The notes beneath the pieces were generated by a model. It ran no database searches, was not told the origin of the DNA, and saw nothing but the letters and a program-made list of their open reading frames with translations. DNA of 64,000 nucleotides, from assembly GCF_003573695.1 (NCBI RefSeq), contig NC_039359.1, positions 95,539,275 through 95,603,274 of the forward strand. Direction: 5' to 3'. The position numbers and the translations under genes were made by a program. The stretch comes from Papaver somniferum. Lineage: Eukaryota; Streptophyta; Magnoliopsida; Ranunculales; Papaveraceae. Every line of letters begins with the position of its first letter. Positions within the stretch are counted from its first letter, which is position 1. Shown piece by piece: positions 63,152 to 64,000 of this stretch.

Positions 63152-64000
63152 TCAATTGACCAAAAGATAGAGATAAGCATAGGGGCAAGAGTTATAGAAA
63201 CGTTTTAATGAACCAAAAACAACACAAATAGACTGCCGCAAGTGTTGAAACGTAGCAGTGTCTAATGGTTTGGTAAGAATATCAACCAATTGTTGTTCGG
63301 AAGGAACAAATTCCATACTTATGATACCATTTTCATAGAGATCACGAATAAAATGGTACCTTATGTCAATGTGCTTTGTTCTTGAGTGCTCAACGGGATT
63401 CTCAGTGACTCGAGTCGCACTAGAGTTATCACAAAAGATCTTCATTATTCCAGTATCAACTCCATAATCAGCTAGCATTTGTTTCATCCATAGGAGTTGA
63501 GTACAACATGATCCAACAGCAATATATTCTGCCTCACATGTAGACATGGATTGAGAATTTTGCTTCTTGCTATGCCAAGCTACAAGATTCAGTCCTACAT
63601 AGTAGAAACCCCCTGATGTACTTTTTCTGCCTTCTACACATCCTGCCCAATCAGCATCTGAATAAGCAGATAGATCAGTGTTAGTATCAAAAGTGTAAGA
63701 TAAATTATACCCGGCAGTGTGATTAATATATCGAATGATCCTTTTTGCAGCTGCAAGATGAGATTCCTTTGGATTTGCCTGAAACCTGGCACACCAACCA
63801 AAACTGAAAGAAATGTCAGGTCTAGTAGCTGTAAGATACAAAAGGCTACCAATAATAGATCGATAAAACTTTTGATCCACTTTTTCTCCTTTCTCATCTC
63901 TATGTAGTTTACCAGTAGTGGGCATAGGTGTTAATTTTGGGGAAGACTTATCCAGACCGAACCTTGTCACAAGATCTCGAGCATACTTCTCTTGAGATAA
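63152..64000 (-). CDS. Ty1/copia Pol, end of reverse transcriptase and RNase H (partial)
   Basis: The frame is open from the window edge at 64000 to a stop at 63152-63154, so the 5' part of the polyprotein lies outside. It contains the copia spacer word YRSIIGSLLYLTATRPDI, then the RNase H domain: YSDADWAGC, with the first catalytic Asp, followed by RKSTSGGFYYVG, the Glu-containing CEAEYIA, FCDNSSA, and the HIDIRYHFIRD end. The key acidic residues of RNase H are all present and no stop interrupts them, so this part is intact. It reverse-transcribes element RNA and removes the template. With LTR D and the polypurine tracts it forms one minus-strand element. Confidence 0.92.
   Translation of the reverse strand, partial: LSQEKYARDLVTRFGLDKSSPKLTPMPTTGKLHRDEKGEKVDQKFYRSIIGSLLYLTATRPDISFSFGWCARFQANPKESHLAAAKRIIRYINHTAGYNLSYTFDTNTDLSAYSDADWAGCVEGRKSTSGGFYYVGLNLVAWHSKKQNSQSMSTCEAEYIAVGSCCTQLLWMKQMLADYGVDTGIMKIFCDNSSATRVTENPVEHSRTKHIDIRYHFIRDLYENGIISMEFVPSEQQLVDILTKPLDTATFQHLRQSICVVFGSLKRFYNSCPYAYLYLLVN

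Overview
This is a plant nuclear window, almost certainly from a dicot. It has spliced genes with GT-AG introns, plant-specific proteins (a JMJ17-type demethylase, an SVR7-type chloroplast PPR-SMR protein, FAR1-like and plant-mobile-domain sequences), and plant LTR retrotransposons primed by tRNA-Met and tRNA-Asp. The LTR families and the repeat load suggest a large-genome basal eudicot such as a poppy relative. That last point is inference; I cannot confirm the species.

Positions 1-27,400 are a repeat-rich zone with nested insertions that can be ordered from target-site duplications (TSDs). A decayed LINE 3' end lies at 387-1216. A copia (Sirevirus-like) solo LTR occupies 1470-10934 with TSD AAAGT. 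It is split by a 7.1-kb non-autonomous, minus-strand LTR element without gag-pol (2072-9203, TSD GAAAC, two tRNA-Asp primer sites). Two tRNA-derived SINE-like units and a gypsy-like LTR fragment follow. Next is a second Sirevirus-like LTR (12484-14667) with its primer site and two element ORFs, one split by another solo LTR (15008-16389, TSD AATAC). A plant-mobile-domain (PMD) pseudogene at 20681-26160 is split in frame by a 3.1-kb solo LTR (22897-25984, TSD ATACC) that carries three families of tandem repeats. A convergent SANT/Myb-like pseudogene of the PIF/Harbinger-partner type sits just beyond it, and the two promoters look like inverted copies of each other.

Positions 27,400-54,000 are the gene island. 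One complete JMJ17-like H3K4 demethylase gene spans 27766-45707; its 33 exons join to a clean 1863-residue frame. It is followed by an intronless, frameshifted copy of a phospholipase A I type LRR-ARM-patatin gene (45998-49691), which looks like a processed pseudogene. Next come a broken F-box-associated-domain-like gene (50058-51298) and, on the minus strand, an intact single-exon SVR7-like PPR-SMR gene (51771-53897).

Positions 54,000-64,000 return to repeats. They hold a FAR1-related pseudogene, a tandem 744-bp duplication with a TATA box in each copy, a 63-bp repeat array, a long degenerate non-coding stretch, and the 3' end of a minus-strand Sirevirus-like copia element: its 3' LTR at 59973-62411, multiple polypurine tracts, and RT/RNase H coding sequence running off the window end.

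The intact host genes are JMJ17 (nuclear chromatin regulation) and SVR7 (chloroplast gene expression). They do not form a functional unit; plant genes are not in operons. Most of the rest is a record of retrotransposition and LTR-LTR recombination.
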